A stretch of 58,465 nt of DNA from positions 805,394-863,858 of the forward strand of contig JAMPDE010000001.1 in NCBI GenBank assembly GCA_023665825.1, given 5' to 3'. The DNA comes from Alistipes senegalensis. Its GTDB lineage: Bacteria > Bacteroidota > Bacteroidia > Bacteroidales > Rikenellaceae. The position numbers were made by a program, and so were the translations under genes. Below the pieces are notes generated by a model. The model was not told the origin of the DNA. It did not search any database and saw only the letters and a list, made by a program, of their open reading frames with translations. Within the stretch, counting starts at the first letter, position 1, and each line of letters begins with the position of its first letter. Shown one piece after another: positions 1 to 7,855 of the stretch.

Positions 1-43
1 TCAGCTTGGAAGGCTGATGCTCTATCAACTGAGCTACTTCCGC
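1..43 (-). tRNA. tRNA-Gly (TCC), 3' part cut by window edge
   Basis: The reverse strand begins GCGGAAGTAGCTCAG at position 43, giving the acceptor 5' strand and D arm. It continues into an anticodon stem with loop CTTCCAA, so the anticodon is TCC (glycine). The T arm and 3' acceptor strand lie left of the window. It is the last of three tRNAs transcribed leftward from the promoter near 408-439. Confidence 0.88.
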
Positions 44-158
44 AAAAATATACCGCATCGAAGTGTTCTTTCCGACTTGTCGCAGGTCGCCCCGCGCACC
101 GGAATTCCGCAACTCCAACCGGCATCTGCTCCTTTTGCTTTTTTTGCCCCTTTTCGAG

Positions 159-241
159 TGGGAAGTGATGGATTCGAACCACCGAAGGCGTACGCCAGCA
201 GATTTACAGTCTGCCCCATTTGGCCACTCTGGTAACTTCCC
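159..241 (-). tRNA. tRNA-Tyr (GTA)
   Basis: The acceptor strands GGGAAGT (235-241) and ACTTCCC (160-166) pair on the reverse strand. The anticodon loop CTGTAAA gives anticodon GTA. A long variable arm and the T-loop GGTTCGAATCC are present, as expected for class II bacterial tRNA-Tyr. Middle member of the Thr-Tyr-Gly array. Confidence 0.95.
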
Positions 242-314
242 CTATTTTCGCCTGCCCCGCTCTCCGACCGCCGCCTGCGGCGACCGCCTTTTTCTCCTCC
301 GCGCACCGGCTTCG

Positions 315-388
315 AGCCGATGGAGGGATTCGAACCCACGACCAGCTGATTACAAATCAGCTGCTCTGGCCAACTGAGCTACATCGGC
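315..388 (-). tRNA. tRNA-Thr (TGT)
   Basis: The reverse strand starts GCCGATGTAGCTCAG at 388, with a 7-bp acceptor closed by 316-322. The anticodon loop TTTGTAA gives TGT. It has the standard T-loop. First tRNA of the array and only about 15 bp downstream of the start expected from the promoter at 408-439. Confidence 0.95.
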
Positions 389-407
389 AGAACTGACCTT
401 TGGCCTG

Positions 408-439
408 CAAAAGTAGCGATAAAAAATTTACCGGCCAAA
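408..439 (-). promoter_or_regulatory. Bacteroidetes-type promoter for the tRNA-Thr-Tyr-Gly array
   Basis: On the minus strand TTTG (439-436) is followed after 20 bp by TACTTTTG (415-408), which fits the TTTG/TAnnTTTG consensus of the primary sigma factor in this phylum. Transcription would start near 400, just before tRNA-Thr. Confidence 0.7.
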
Positions 440-585
440 TAAAACCGCATAAATTTTTCATCATCCGATTTCCTCTCAAAGAACGCAATCCCCCGATTCG
501 TGTACAAGGGCGAAATCGGGGGACAAAGTTAGAAAAAGTTTTCAATATCGCAACGATTCGGACGAAAAAATCGAAAAAATCGTTT

Positions 586-1530
586 TTATTCCTTAACCTC
601 CTTTTCCGCCCGTTCCGCATCCAGCTGGGCCCGCGACTTCGAGCGGGTCACGAGCCACACCCCCACAAAAACGCACATCGCGGCGAATCCTTTCGTCGGG
701 CCGAACGTATCCAGTCCGACGGCGACGGTGAACAGCACGGCGACGATCGGCTGCACGTAATTATACATCGATACCAGCGTCGGCCGCAGATAGCGCTGGG
801 CGATGGGCACCGACAGATAGGCGAGAAAGGTCGAACAAACGACGACGAACCCGATGCCGGCCCACGTACCGCCCGACAGCGCGGCGTAATCCACCCCGAC
901 CAGCGGCTCCCAATAGATGACGAGCGACACCAACGCGGCGAACAGAAACATCCACTTCATCGTCGTCACGGGCGAGTACTTCACGATAACGTCGCGGAAC
1001 GCCGTGAGATAGACCGCATAGCTCATCGCGCTGACGATGCACAGCACATCGCCCTCCAAGCTCGCTGCCCGGCCGCCGCCGTGCTGGCTTTGCAGCACCA
1101 GCAGCACGGCTCCGGCCGCCCCCAAGAAGACACCGCCGGCTTTCAGCCACGTGATGGGTTCGCGCAGGAAGACCATCGCCAGCACCATCGTCAGCACCGG
1201 CACGACCGTCGCGATGATCGACGAGTCGATGGGCGAAGTCATCGACAGCCCCCACAAAAAGAGCATCTGGTTGAGCTGGATACCGAACACCGACGCAAAG
1301 AACAATCCCACGATATCGCGCCGCTCGACCCGCTCGCGCGGCAAGAACGCCGAGCACAACCAGAACAGCAACGCCGCACCGACCATGCGGTAGACGCTCA
1401 ACGCGAAAGGGTTCACCCCGTCGGGATGTTCCGCCGAATGCAACACGCCCTTGCAAATCGGGGCGTTCAGCCCCCAGATGATATTGGCCACCCACAGCGC
1501 GGCATGGCCTTTCAGTTTTCCGACATCCAT
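586..1530 (-). CDS. EamA/DMT-family inner-membrane permease
   Basis: This 314-residue protein has about ten hydrophobic helices in two repeated five-helix halves, the architecture of the EamA drug/metabolite transporter superfamily. It opens with the typical first helix (GHAALWVANIIWGLNAPICK) and ends in a charged, probably cytoplasmic tail. The substrate cannot be told; relatives export amino acids, purines or other small metabolites. I start it at the Met at 1530, which begins the conserved helix; a longer frame would run back into the thioesterase gene. The preceding gene stops at 1533-1535, leaving a 2-bp gap, so it is the last cistron of a three-gene minus-strand operon. A stem CCCCCGATT/AATCGGGGG (490-522) lies downstream without a clear T run. 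Confidence 0.88.
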   Translation of the reverse strand: MDVGKLKGHAALWVANIIWGLNAPICKGVLHSAEHPDGVNPFALSVYRMVGAALLFWLCSAFLPRERVERRDIVGLFFASVFGIQLNQMLFLWGLSMTSPIDSSIIATVVPVLTMVLAMVFLREPITWLKAGGVFLGAAGAVLLVLQSQHGGGRAASLEGDVLCIVSAMSYAVYLTAFRDVIVKYSPVTTMKWMFLFAALVSLVIYWEPLVGVDYAALSGGTWAGIGFVVVCSTFLAYLSVPIAQRYLRPTLVSMYNYVQPIVAVLFTVAVGLDTFGPTKGFAAMCVFVGVWLVTRSKSRAQLDAERAEKEVKE

Positions 1531-1532
1531 GT

Positions 1533-1931
1533 TCACTCCTCCGTCATCACCCGCCGCCACTCGTCCGGCACGCGGACGCCCTCCTGCGCCGCGAAATCGA
1601 ACGCCACCATCACCGAACGGCTCTCGCTGCATACGCGACCGCCGACCAGCAGCTGCTGGTACAGCGTCATGCTTTTGTCACCCACCCGTTCGCAGACGGT
1701 CGTTACGTGCACGTCGTCGTACATCCGCACCTGCGCCTTGTACGAAGTCGCAGTCGACACCGTGACGATGCGCAGATTCCCGCCCGACAGCACGTCGCCG
1801 CCCAGCACCGTGCGGAAATACTCCGTCTTGCCGACGTCGAAATACATCTGCTGCGCGACGTTGTTCACGTGCACGAACGGGTCGATGTCCGTGAAGCGTT
1901 GTTGTATCGGGGTATCTGTCGTACGGGCCAT
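1533..1931 (-). CDS. acyl-CoA thioesterase, hotdog fold (YbgC/4HBT-like)
   Basis: A 132-residue hotdog-fold protein. Near the N terminus it carries R-F-T-D-I-D-P-F-V-H-V-N-N, the 4-hydroxybenzoyl-CoA thioesterase/YbgC signature, with Asp17 in the catalytic position. Length and motif fit a cytosolic single-domain acyl-CoA thioesterase; the acyl chain preference is not visible. It lies between the threonylcarbamoyl-AMP synthase gene (3 bp upstream) and the EamA permease (2 bp downstream), so the three are almost certainly co-transcribed. The association looks like genome packing rather than a shared pathway. Confidence 0.88.
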   Translation of the reverse strand: MARTTDTPIQQRFTDIDPFVHVNNVAQQMYFDVGKTEYFRTVLGGDVLSGGNLRIVTVSTATSYKAQVRMYDDVHVTTVCERVGDKSMTLYQQLLVGGRVCSESRSVMVAFDFAAQEGVRVPDEWRRVMTEE

Positions 1932-1934
1932 CGT

Positions 1935-2660
1935 CTAATCGCGGATTACCTTCACTTCGCCGCCCTCGCCGAACGCCACGATCGCCGACGCCTTGCGCGT
2001 GGGCCGCCCCTCGAAACGGGGATTGACCACGAAATCCGCCCCGTCGACGATCTCCTGTGCCACCTCCTGCAACCGCGCGGGGGTCGCTTCGCCCGTGACG
2101 TTGGCCGACGTCGAAACGATCGGCCGCCCCAATTCGCGCAACACCTGCTGACAGAACTTGTGGCCGGGCACCCGCACGCCGAGCGTACCCTCGTCGGGCA
2201 CCAGATTCTCGGCCACGCCCACCGCACCGGGAAGAATCAGCGTCAGCGGCGACGAAGCCATTTCCATGACCTCGAACGCAATCGCGGGCGCACGGTTGAC
2301 GTAGCGCACCACCATATCGGCCGATGCGCACAGCACAAGCATCGACTTTTTGTTCTCGCTGCGTTTCAGGTCGTAAATGCGCTGTACGGCAGCGGCATTG
2401 GTCGCGTCGCAGCCCAGCCCCCACACCGTATCAGTCGGATAGAGGATTACGCCGCCCTCGCGCAGAATGCGCACAGCTTCGGCCGCCTCGCGTTCGAGGG
2501 CGGCATCGGCCGGAGGCGTCGGTTTCTTTCGGTCGGACACGAAGGATGCGGCATGCGCGGCGGCCGGTTCGGGTCTGCGTGCGGCAGCCCGGCCGGTTCC
2601 TTTCGGGGCAGTCGCGCGACGACGCACGGAGGTATTTTTCGTTGTTTTCACGGTTTTCAT
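1935..2660 (-). CDS. tsaC: L-threonylcarbamoyladenylate synthase (Sua5/YciO/YrdC family)
   Basis: Makes threonylcarbamoyl-AMP from threonine, bicarbonate and ATP, the first step of t6A modification of ANN-decoding tRNAs. The YrdC domain occupies about residues 55-241, with the hallmark Y-P-T-D-T-V-W-G-L-G-C-D and a following K-R-S-x-N-K-K substrate-binding segment. The first 50 or so residues are a Lys/Arg/Ala-rich, low-complexity extension absent from minimal TsaC. It could be real, but a start within or after it is possible; I keep the first ATG because a promoter -7 element sits just upstream. First gene of the operon. Confidence 0.9.
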   Translation of the reverse strand: MKTVKTTKNTSVRRRATAPKGTGRAAARRPEPAAAHAASFVSDRKKPTPPADAALEREAAEAVRILREGGVILYPTDTVWGLGCDATNAAAVQRIYDLKRSENKKSMLVLCASADMVVRYVNRAPAIAFEVMEMASSPLTLILPGAVGVAENLVPDEGTLGVRVPGHKFCQQVLRELGRPIVSTSANVTGEATPARLQEVAQEIVDGADFVVNPRFEGRPTRKASAIVAFGEGGEVKVIRD

Positions 2661-2682
2661 AGGCCTTTACGATTCGGCGCGA

Positions 2683-2690
2683 CAAAATTA
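2683..2690 (-). promoter_or_regulatory. -7 element for the tsaC operon
   Basis: TAATTTTG on the minus strand matches TAnnTTTG and lies about 25 bp before the tsaC start. The -33 match is weak. It is back-to-back with the plus-strand promoter at 2699-2731. Confidence 0.5.
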
Positions 2691-2698
2691 GGAAAAGA

Positions 2699-2731
2699 TT
2701 TGGGAAATTCGGGCGGAAAGCTCTATCTTTG
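2699..2731 (+). promoter_or_regulatory. Bacteroidetes-type promoter reading toward the BACON-like lipoprotein
   Basis: TTTG (2699-2702) and TATCTTTG (2724-2731) are separated by 21 bp. The next convincing gene starts at 3039, leaving an untranslated leader of about 300 nt. I see no convincing coding sequence in 2740-3038; short frames there look like chance. Confidence 0.6.
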
Positions 2732-3038
2732 TCGATGGTCGGTCATGCCGGCCATACATATCGAAAGTGTTTTCGCACTGTCTTATTAAGAAAATGTGGA
2801 AGTTTTCAAGACGACAGGACGACGAACTACACTCATTGCTTGTCCAGATGACGGGAATTGCACGTTCTGTGCATTATTCGTCGTATCTGTTCAGGTGTGG
2901 GGTATTTGTATCGTTTATTTGTCGTCTGGGTATTCCACAACCTTCTTAATAAATAGACGAAATTCGGCTCCACACTTTTTTCTTGAAAAATTAACCGCAT
3001 CGGGCGGAGCCGCAGATGCCCCAAAACATTTTATTGCC

Positions 3039-4547
3039 ATGAAAATATTTTTTCATGCAGTGCTCGTGCTTCCGCTGGCGTTGTTCGCGGCGGCATGCAG
3101 CGACAACGACGGGGACGAAGCCGTGAAGTTGGAATCTGGAACCGACACGAAACAGCAGGTCTTCGCAGACGACACCGCACCTGCGCCCATTCGATTCACG
3201 GCGGCAGCCGCATGGACGGCAACCGTCACCGACACCACACCCGTACGAACCGAAACAGGCAAAACCGAATGGCTGGAACTGGACCGCTATTCGGGCGACG
3301 CCGGTGAAGTCACCTTGACGATGACCCTCTCGCCCAACTACACGGGCGCCGACCGCAAGGCCGAAATCCGCATCGCCTGCGGCGGCACGACCATCGTGAT
3401 TACGGTCGAGCAGAAAGGCACGAAAGCGGACGGCACCCAACCCCAAGACCCCGAAAATCCCGACAAACCGGCACCGGCGGAATATGCGCTGGTCGAGCGT
3501 ATCGACGTCGATTTCGACGGATGGAGCGAACTTCCCGACGATGCAAGGCAAAACGACCTGAATCTATATCCGGCCCCATCCGACATGTATTTCGCTTTTC
3601 GATACGACGACCGAAATCGGATCGTCGAATACGAAAAAGCGGTGTACTGCGCCGACGAACAGAAATTGAGAGTTCGGAGCGTCAGCAAGTTCGACTACTC
3701 CGTCGAGGGAGAAATTCGGATGACCGAAAGGCGAACATACGACGAAAACGAAACGCGAACCTTCGGAGGAAATGAGGTGAATCCGGTCGATGGAACCGAG
3801 CATATTATCCGACTGGATGCTCGAAATCGTGCCGCCGCCTATATTTCGGGAGATGGAATGATGCAACCGCACTATTTTTATTCGTACGATGACGACGGAC
3901 GGCTTTCACGCATAGAAACCGTCGACGATGGTTATCACGAAGGGGATGACGCGAACGAATGGGTCGAACTGGCCTATCGGAACGGAGTCGTATCCGACAG
4001 CACGCATTATCATTGCAGTTATGGAAACTATACGGCGACCGTCCCGGAAAGTACGTTCAACGAACATCCGAACGACCGAATCAGCATCGACCCCAATCAC
4101 TTGTATGCCAGCTATTCCGACAATGTTTTCGACGTCGCCGTCCAGACCGAAAACAGATGTACGCTCCCTCTTTTGCGTCTGACCGGCAAGGGTTCGGACC
4201 GGCTGATGTCCGTTCGCAAGACCGGCGAATGGTCGGGGCCGAGATACAGCGTCGAATTGCCTTATATGAAACCGGATATTACGATTCCGGGCAGTTGCGA
4301 AGACTACGAACGTATCTCGCCGCGCGAATTGCACTATACGTTCAACGACGACGGCACGATCGCCTGCATTATCGAAGAAGAAACTTGGATTCGGGTACAA
4401 TACGAATACGATGTAGTAGTCGGTTCCGAATTGCTTCATCCCAATTACCCGGAAGGGGGATACGATTATACGATCAAGGAGAAGAAAAAGACCGAATCGG
4501 CTCGGGGCAAGGATATTTACAAATATACTTTCACCTATCGCAAATAG
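3039..4547 (+). CDS. BACON-like domain lipoprotein with YD/RHS-like C-terminal region
   Basis: A 502-residue exported lipoprotein. The signal peptide ends in L-F-A-A-A-C-S-D, a good lipobox, followed by an acidic stretch typical of surface-exported Bacteroidetes lipoproteins. About residues 35-130 form an Ig-like beta-sandwich ending in V-I-T-V-E-Q-K-G, as in BACON domains. After a Pro/Asp linker the remaining ~350 residues contain scattered F-x-Y-D-x-x-x-R-I and Y-D-D-D-G-R-L-S-R-I motifs, as in YD-repeat/DUF4595-type proteins. I chose Met 3039 because it starts the signal peptide; the in-frame extension upstream is not protein-like. Role unknown. Monocistronic between its promoter and the hairpin at 4571. 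Confidence 0.75.
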   Translation: MKIFFHAVLVLPLALFAAACSDNDGDEAVKLESGTDTKQQVFADDTAPAPIRFTAAAAWTATVTDTTPVRTETGKTEWLELDRYSGDAGEVTLTMTLSPNYTGADRKAEIRIACGGTTIVITVEQKGTKADGTQPQDPENPDKPAPAEYALVERIDVDFDGWSELPDDARQNDLNLYPAPSDMYFAFRYDDRNRIVEYEKAVYCADEQKLRVRSVSKFDYSVEGEIRMTERRTYDENETRTFGGNEVNPVDGTEHIIRLDARNRAAAYISGDGMMQPHYFYSYDDDGRLSRIETVDDGYHEGDDANEWVELAYRNGVVSDSTHYHCSYGNYTATVPESTFNEHPNDRISIDPNHLYASYSDNVFDVAVQTENRCTLPLLRLTGKGSDRLMSVRKTGEWSGPRYSVELPYMKPDITIPGSCEDYERISPRELHYTFNDDGTIACIIEEETWIRVQYEYDVVVGSELLHPNYPEGGYDYTIKEKKKTESARGKDIYKYTFTYRK

Positions 4548-4570
4548 GATAATCCGAAACACAGAAAACG

Positions 4571-4616
4571 CCGGTGCCGGAACGCCCCATATAATATAGG
4601 TATGTTCCGGCACCGG
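4571..4616. terminator. hairpin between convergent genes
   Basis: Perfect 13-bp inverted repeat CCGGTGCCGGAAC (4571-4583)/GTTCCGGCACCGG (4604-4616) with a 20-nt AT-rich loop. It lies between two genes that converge on it. The T run is short, so factor-assisted or structure-only termination is possible. Confidence 0.6.
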
Positions 4617-4659
4617 ACTTTCCACGAAGCGAACCGGTCGTACCGGCGGGGGTACTCCC

Positions 4660-4881
4660 CTATTTCTTCGTGTACTGGTTGATACCCGTCGGGTTGTTGC
4701 TGTGCGAACCCGTACGGCCCGAACCCGACGAGTGGCTGTTGCTGCCGCGGCTCGATGAACCCGTCGAAGCGGTTCCGCGACCCGACGAACTGCTGCTCGA
4801 ACGCGAGGTTTTCGCAGAAGTGCTCTTGTTGGAGACTTTCGACTGCGAGCGACCGGTCGTTTTGTTGTTGGACTCTTTCAT
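4660..4881 (-). CDS. small Ser/Thr-rich basic protein of unknown function
   Basis: A 73-residue protein starting M-K-E-S-N-N-K-T-T-G-R-S. It consists almost wholly of Ser, Thr, Gly, Arg, Lys and Asn, with a central block of six serines and an Asn-rich tail ending in K-K. No signal peptide or hydrophobic helix is visible, and it should be disordered. It may bind nucleic acid or another polyanion, but that is only a guess from composition. An in-frame upstream Met at 4932 would add 17 residues; I prefer 4881. Low-complexity frames can arise by chance, so reality is moderately supported. Confidence 0.45.
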   Translation of the reverse strand: MKESNNKTTGRSQSKVSNKSTSAKTSRSSSSSSGRGTASTGSSSRGSNSHSSGSGRTGSHSNNPTGINQYTKK

Positions 4882-5032
4882 GGCATCAAAAAGTGTTAAG
4901 TGGAACATTTCCGCTGTCCGGCACCGTGCCACGTGTGTCCGAACGAGCGATTAACGCACCCTCCCGTCGGGGAACGTGCCGCTCCGAAACCTGCAAAACG
5001 CATACCACAAAAAGACCGCACCCGACAAAAAA

Positions 5033-5062
5033 AGAGGTTGCACACACGTGTATGCAACCTCT
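5033..5062 (-). terminator. intrinsic terminator of tRNA-Met
   Basis: On the minus strand AGAGGTTGCA (5062-5053) and TGCAACCTCT (5042-5033) form a perfect 10-bp stem followed by a run of T (5032 leftward). It lies 11 bp past the tRNA end. Confidence 0.85.
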
Positions 5063-5072
5063 TCGTCGTTGG

Positions 5073-5146
5073 TAGCGGGAGAGAGACTTGAACTCTCGAC
5101 CTCATGATTATGAATCATGCGCTCTAACCAGCTGAGCTATCCCGCC
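5073..5146 (-). tRNA. tRNA-Met (CAT)
   Basis: The reverse strand begins GGCGGGATAGCTCAGCTGG, with the acceptor closed by 5074-5080. The anticodon loop gives CAT and the T-loop GTTCAAG is intact. The sequence resembles elongator tRNA-Met of Bacteroidales; a lysidine-modified tRNA-Ile2 cannot be excluded from sequence alone. It has its own promoter and terminator. Confidence 0.9.
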
Positions 5147-5164
5147 ATCGCTCGAAAGCGAGGG

Positions 5165-5195
5165 CAAAGGTAATCGTTTTTTTCGATCGAACAAA
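5165..5195 (-). promoter_or_regulatory. promoter of tRNA-Met
   Basis: On the minus strand TTTG (5195-5192), 19 bp, then TACCTTTG (5172-5165). Start expected a few bases before the tRNA. Confidence 0.7.
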
Positions 5196-5341
5196 ATGTT
5201 TTCCCGAAAAAACCGATTTTTTTCGGAATCGAAGCGGGAATACGCCATTTCTGGAAAAGCGAAATGGAGGTGCTTTCGCCGAGATTTTTCCGATCTCCGA
5301 CTGCGTCGAAAATACGGCGTTTCGGCAAAAATGCACACAAG

Positions 5342-5374
5342 TTTGCTTTTTGCGCCCAACTTTTTGTATCTTTG
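5342..5374 (+). promoter_or_regulatory. promoter of the oadA-like gene
   Basis: TTTG (5342-5345) and TATCTTTG (5367-5374) are separated by 21 bp, 38 bp before the start codon at 5413. Confidence 0.75.
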
Positions 5375-5412
5375 CGCCGAAAAGCGAAAAACAGGAAACA
5401 AAATTCGACGAA

Positions 5413-7272
5413 ATGAATAAAAAACTGAAAATCAGAGACCTGACGTTGCGCGACGGCCAACAGTCGTCGTTCGCGACCCGCATGAGCCAAGCGCAAATCG
5501 ACCGCTGCCTGCCCTATTACAAGGACGCGAAGTTCTATGCGATGGAAGTTTGGGGCGGTGCCGTGCCCGATTCGGTGATGCGTTACCTGAACGAAAATCC
5601 TTGGACGCGCCTCGAAACCATCCACAAGGCGGTGGGCAACGTATCGAAGCTGACGGCGCTTTCGCGCGGCCGCAACCTGTTCGGCTATGCGCCCTACACC
5701 GACGAAATCATCGACGGATTCTGCCGCAACGCCATCGAGAGCGGACTGGGCATCATGCGCATTTTCGACGCGCTGAACGATGTCGACAACGTGAAATCGA
5801 CGATCAAATACGTGAAGCAGTACGGCGGCATCGCCGACTGCGCCGTATGCTACACGGTCGACCCCAAATATCCCGAACCGGGATTCTTCGCACGACTGAC
5901 GGGCAAAAAGAAACCGCAGCCGGTCTTTACAGACGCCTATTTCGTCGACAAGGCCAAGCAAATGGCCGCGCTCGGCGCCGATATGATTACGATCAAGGAC
6001 ATGTCGGGGCTGATTCCGCCGCGACGCGTCGCGACGCTCGTCAAGCTGCTGAAACAGCACATTTCGATTCCCGTCGATTTCCATACCCACTGCACGCCGG
6101 GCTACGGGCTGGCATCGGTTCTGTCGGCCATCATGGCCGGTGCCGACGTCGTGGACACCAACTGCTGGTACTTCGCAGAGGGTACGGGTGCACCGGCGCT
6201 GGAACTCATCTACGTGTTCTGCAAGAAGCTGGGCATCGACTTGGGCGTGAACATGGAAGCCGTTGCGAAAATCAACGTCGAGCTGCGTGAAATCCGCAAG
6301 GAGCTGAACAAATCGGTCTTCAACACCGAAAAACCCGAGCCGAAGCCGTTCAACCCGCTGACGGACAAACTGCCCGCCGACATCGACGCGCTGTTCGACG
6401 CGGCTATCGAGGCCGTGAAGAAAGACGACGAGGAGGGCGTTATCACCGCCTGCCGCAAAATCGAAGCGCACTTCGGGTTCCCTGCGCCAAACGAACTGGT
6501 GCAGAAAGCCGAAATCCCGGGCGGCATGTACTCGAACATGGTGGCCCAATTGCAGCAGCTGAAATCCGAAGAGATTCTGCCGCGTGCGATGGAGCTGATT
6601 CCGACGGTGCGTCTGGCCGCCGGTCTGCCGCCGTTGGTGACCCCGACGTCGCAAATCGTCGGTGCACAAGCCGTGAACTGCGCGCTCGACGAGAAAGCGG
6701 GCCGCCCGATGTACACCAACAAGAGCGCCCAGTTCGTCGGACTGGTCAAGGGCGAGTACGGCAAGACACCGGTGCAGATCGACCCCGAATTCCGGTTCAA
6801 AATCTGCGGCGTGCGCGAGGAACAGCCCTACGACACCTCGAAATACCAGATGCAGCCCAACCCCGAACTGCCCGAAGCGGGCGGCGTGAAACTGGCCGAG
6901 ACGGAAAAAGAGGTGTTGCTGCTGGAACTCTTCCCGATGGTGGCCAAGAAATTCCTGACCGACGCGAAAGTCAAGGCCTACGAGGCGAAAAAGGCGGCCG
7001 AGCCGAAACCGGTCGAACAACCGCAACAGCCGGTTGCGACGCCGCAGGCCGTCGTCACGGGCAATCCCGTCACGGCTCCCCTGCCGGGCCGGATTCTGGA
7101 AGTGCTGGTCAAGGTGGGCGACAAGGTGGTCGAAGGGCAGGACATCGTGGTGCTGGAAGCCATGAAAATGGAAAACTCCATCACGACGGACTATGCCGGC
7201 GAAGTGAAGGCTATCTTCGTACAACCGGGCGACACAGTGCCGACCGACGCCGCGCTGGCGGACATCGCCTGA
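5413..7272 (+). CDS. oadA: biotin-dependent oxaloacetate decarboxylase alpha / pyruvate carboxylase subunit B type protein
   Basis: A 619-residue protein in the standard order for this family. Residues 1-~270 are the HMGL-like carboxyltransferase TIM barrel, opening R-D-x-T-L-R-D-G-Q-Q-S and with a K-D-M-S-G-L metal/substrate segment. Then comes the conserved carboxylase domain (~280-470), a Pro/Ala/Gln/Val linker, and a C-terminal biotinyl domain with E-A-M-K-M-E-N in which Lys585 is the biotin site. It moves CO2 between oxaloacetate/pyruvate and biotin. Whether it works in a Na+-pumping decarboxylase (with beta and gamma membrane subunits) or in a two-subunit pyruvate carboxylase (with a biotin carboxylase) depends on partners outside the window. 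Neither is here. mscL follows after 48 bp. Confidence 0.9.
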   Translation: MNKKLKIRDLTLRDGQQSSFATRMSQAQIDRCLPYYKDAKFYAMEVWGGAVPDSVMRYLNENPWTRLETIHKAVGNVSKLTALSRGRNLFGYAPYTDEIIDGFCRNAIESGLGIMRIFDALNDVDNVKSTIKYVKQYGGIADCAVCYTVDPKYPEPGFFARLTGKKKPQPVFTDAYFVDKAKQMAALGADMITIKDMSGLIPPRRVATLVKLLKQHISIPVDFHTHCTPGYGLASVLSAIMAGADVVDTNCWYFAEGTGAPALELIYVFCKKLGIDLGVNMEAVAKINVELREIRKELNKSVFNTEKPEPKPFNPLTDKLPADIDALFDAAIEAVKKDDEEGVITACRKIEAHFGFPAPNELVQKAEIPGGMYSNMVAQLQQLKSEEILPRAMELIPTVRLAAGLPPLVTPTSQIVGAQAVNCALDEKAGRPMYTNKSAQFVGLVKGEYGKTPVQIDPEFRFKICGVREEQPYDTSKYQMQPNPELPEAGGVKLAETEKEVLLLELFPMVAKKFLTDAKVKAYEAKKAAEPKPVEQPQQPVATPQAVVTGNPVTAPLPGRILEVLVKVGDKVVEGQDIVVLEAMKMENSITTDYAGEVKAIFVQPGDTVPTDAALADIA

Positions 7273-7320
7273 TAATTACCCGATAGTTCGATTAGCATTA
7301 ACCACCCACTTAATAAAAGT

Positions 7321-7734
7321 ATGGCATTTTTCAGAGAGTTCAAGGAGTTCGCCGTCAAAGGCAACGTGATGGATATGGCCGTCGGTGTCATCATCGGCGG
7401 GGCGTTCGGCAAAATCGTTTCGTCGTTGGTCAACGACATCCTGATGCCGCCCATCGGGGCACTGCTCGGCAACACCGACTTCACGCAGCTCAAAGTCGTC
7501 ATCAAACGGGCGGCCGAAGAGGGCGGCGAAGCCGTGACGTGGAACTACGGCAACTTCATCCAGCAGTGCGTGGACTTCACGATTCTGGCATTCTGCATCT
7601 TCGTGATGGTCAAGATGATGAACAAAATCATCAAGAAAAAGGAGGCGGCTCCCGCCCCTGCGCCCGCTCCCTCGAAAGAGGAGCAGCTGCTCGCCGAAAT
7701 CCGTGACCTGCTGAAAGAACAACAGAAGAAATAG
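7321..7734 (+). CDS. mscL: large-conductance mechanosensitive channel MscL
   Basis: A 137-residue pentameric emergency valve that opens on membrane tension during hypo-osmotic shock. It has the classic N terminus F-F-R-E-F-K-E-F-A[22 protein letters not shown], a periplasmic loop, the second helix, and a K-K-rich C-terminal cytoplasmic bundle after a Pro/Ala linker. Length is normal. It lies 48 bp after oadA and may share its transcript. Confidence 0.97.
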   Translation: MAFFREFKEFAVKGNVMDMAVGVIIGGAFGKIVSSLVNDILMPPIGALLGNTDFTQLKVVIKRAAEEGGEAVTWNYGNFIQQCVDFTILAFCIFVMVKMMNKIIKKKEAAPAPAPAPSKEEQLLAEIRDLLKEQQKK

Positions 7735-7758
7735 CTCTCGGCTTTCAGAAAGCCTTTT

Positions 7759-7792
7759 CAGGCGGGAACGCAGGTTGTTGCGTTTCCGCCTG
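7759..7792 (+). terminator. hairpin downstream of mscL
   Basis: Stem CAGGCGGGAACGCA (7759-7772)/TGCGTTTCCGCCTG (7779-7792), one mismatch, followed by a short T stretch. Confidence 0.6.
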
Positions 7793-7812
7793 TTTCGGTG
7801 TGATTACCCTCA

Positions 7813-7845
7813 AAAAAATGGCCTGCTTTTCCGCAGGCCATTTTT
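7813..7845. terminator. bidirectional intrinsic terminator
   Basis: AAAAATGGCCTGC / GCAGGCCATTTTT stem with loop TTTTCC, flanked by A and T tracts on either side, so it works in both directions. It ends mscL on the plus strand and the ion channel gene (stop at 7856) on the minus strand. Confidence 0.85.
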
Positions 7846-7855
7846 ACTCATCCCA

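Noticed and set aside
490-522. CCCCCGATT/AATCGGGGG hairpin as terminator of the EamA gene
   Set aside because: It is on the right side but lacks a T run on the minus strand and lies 64 bp away; kept only as a comment.
2767-2949. 60-codon ORF in the leader of the BACON-like lipoprotein
   Set aside because: Residue composition looks random, no start context, and overlapping frames in both directions are equally open.
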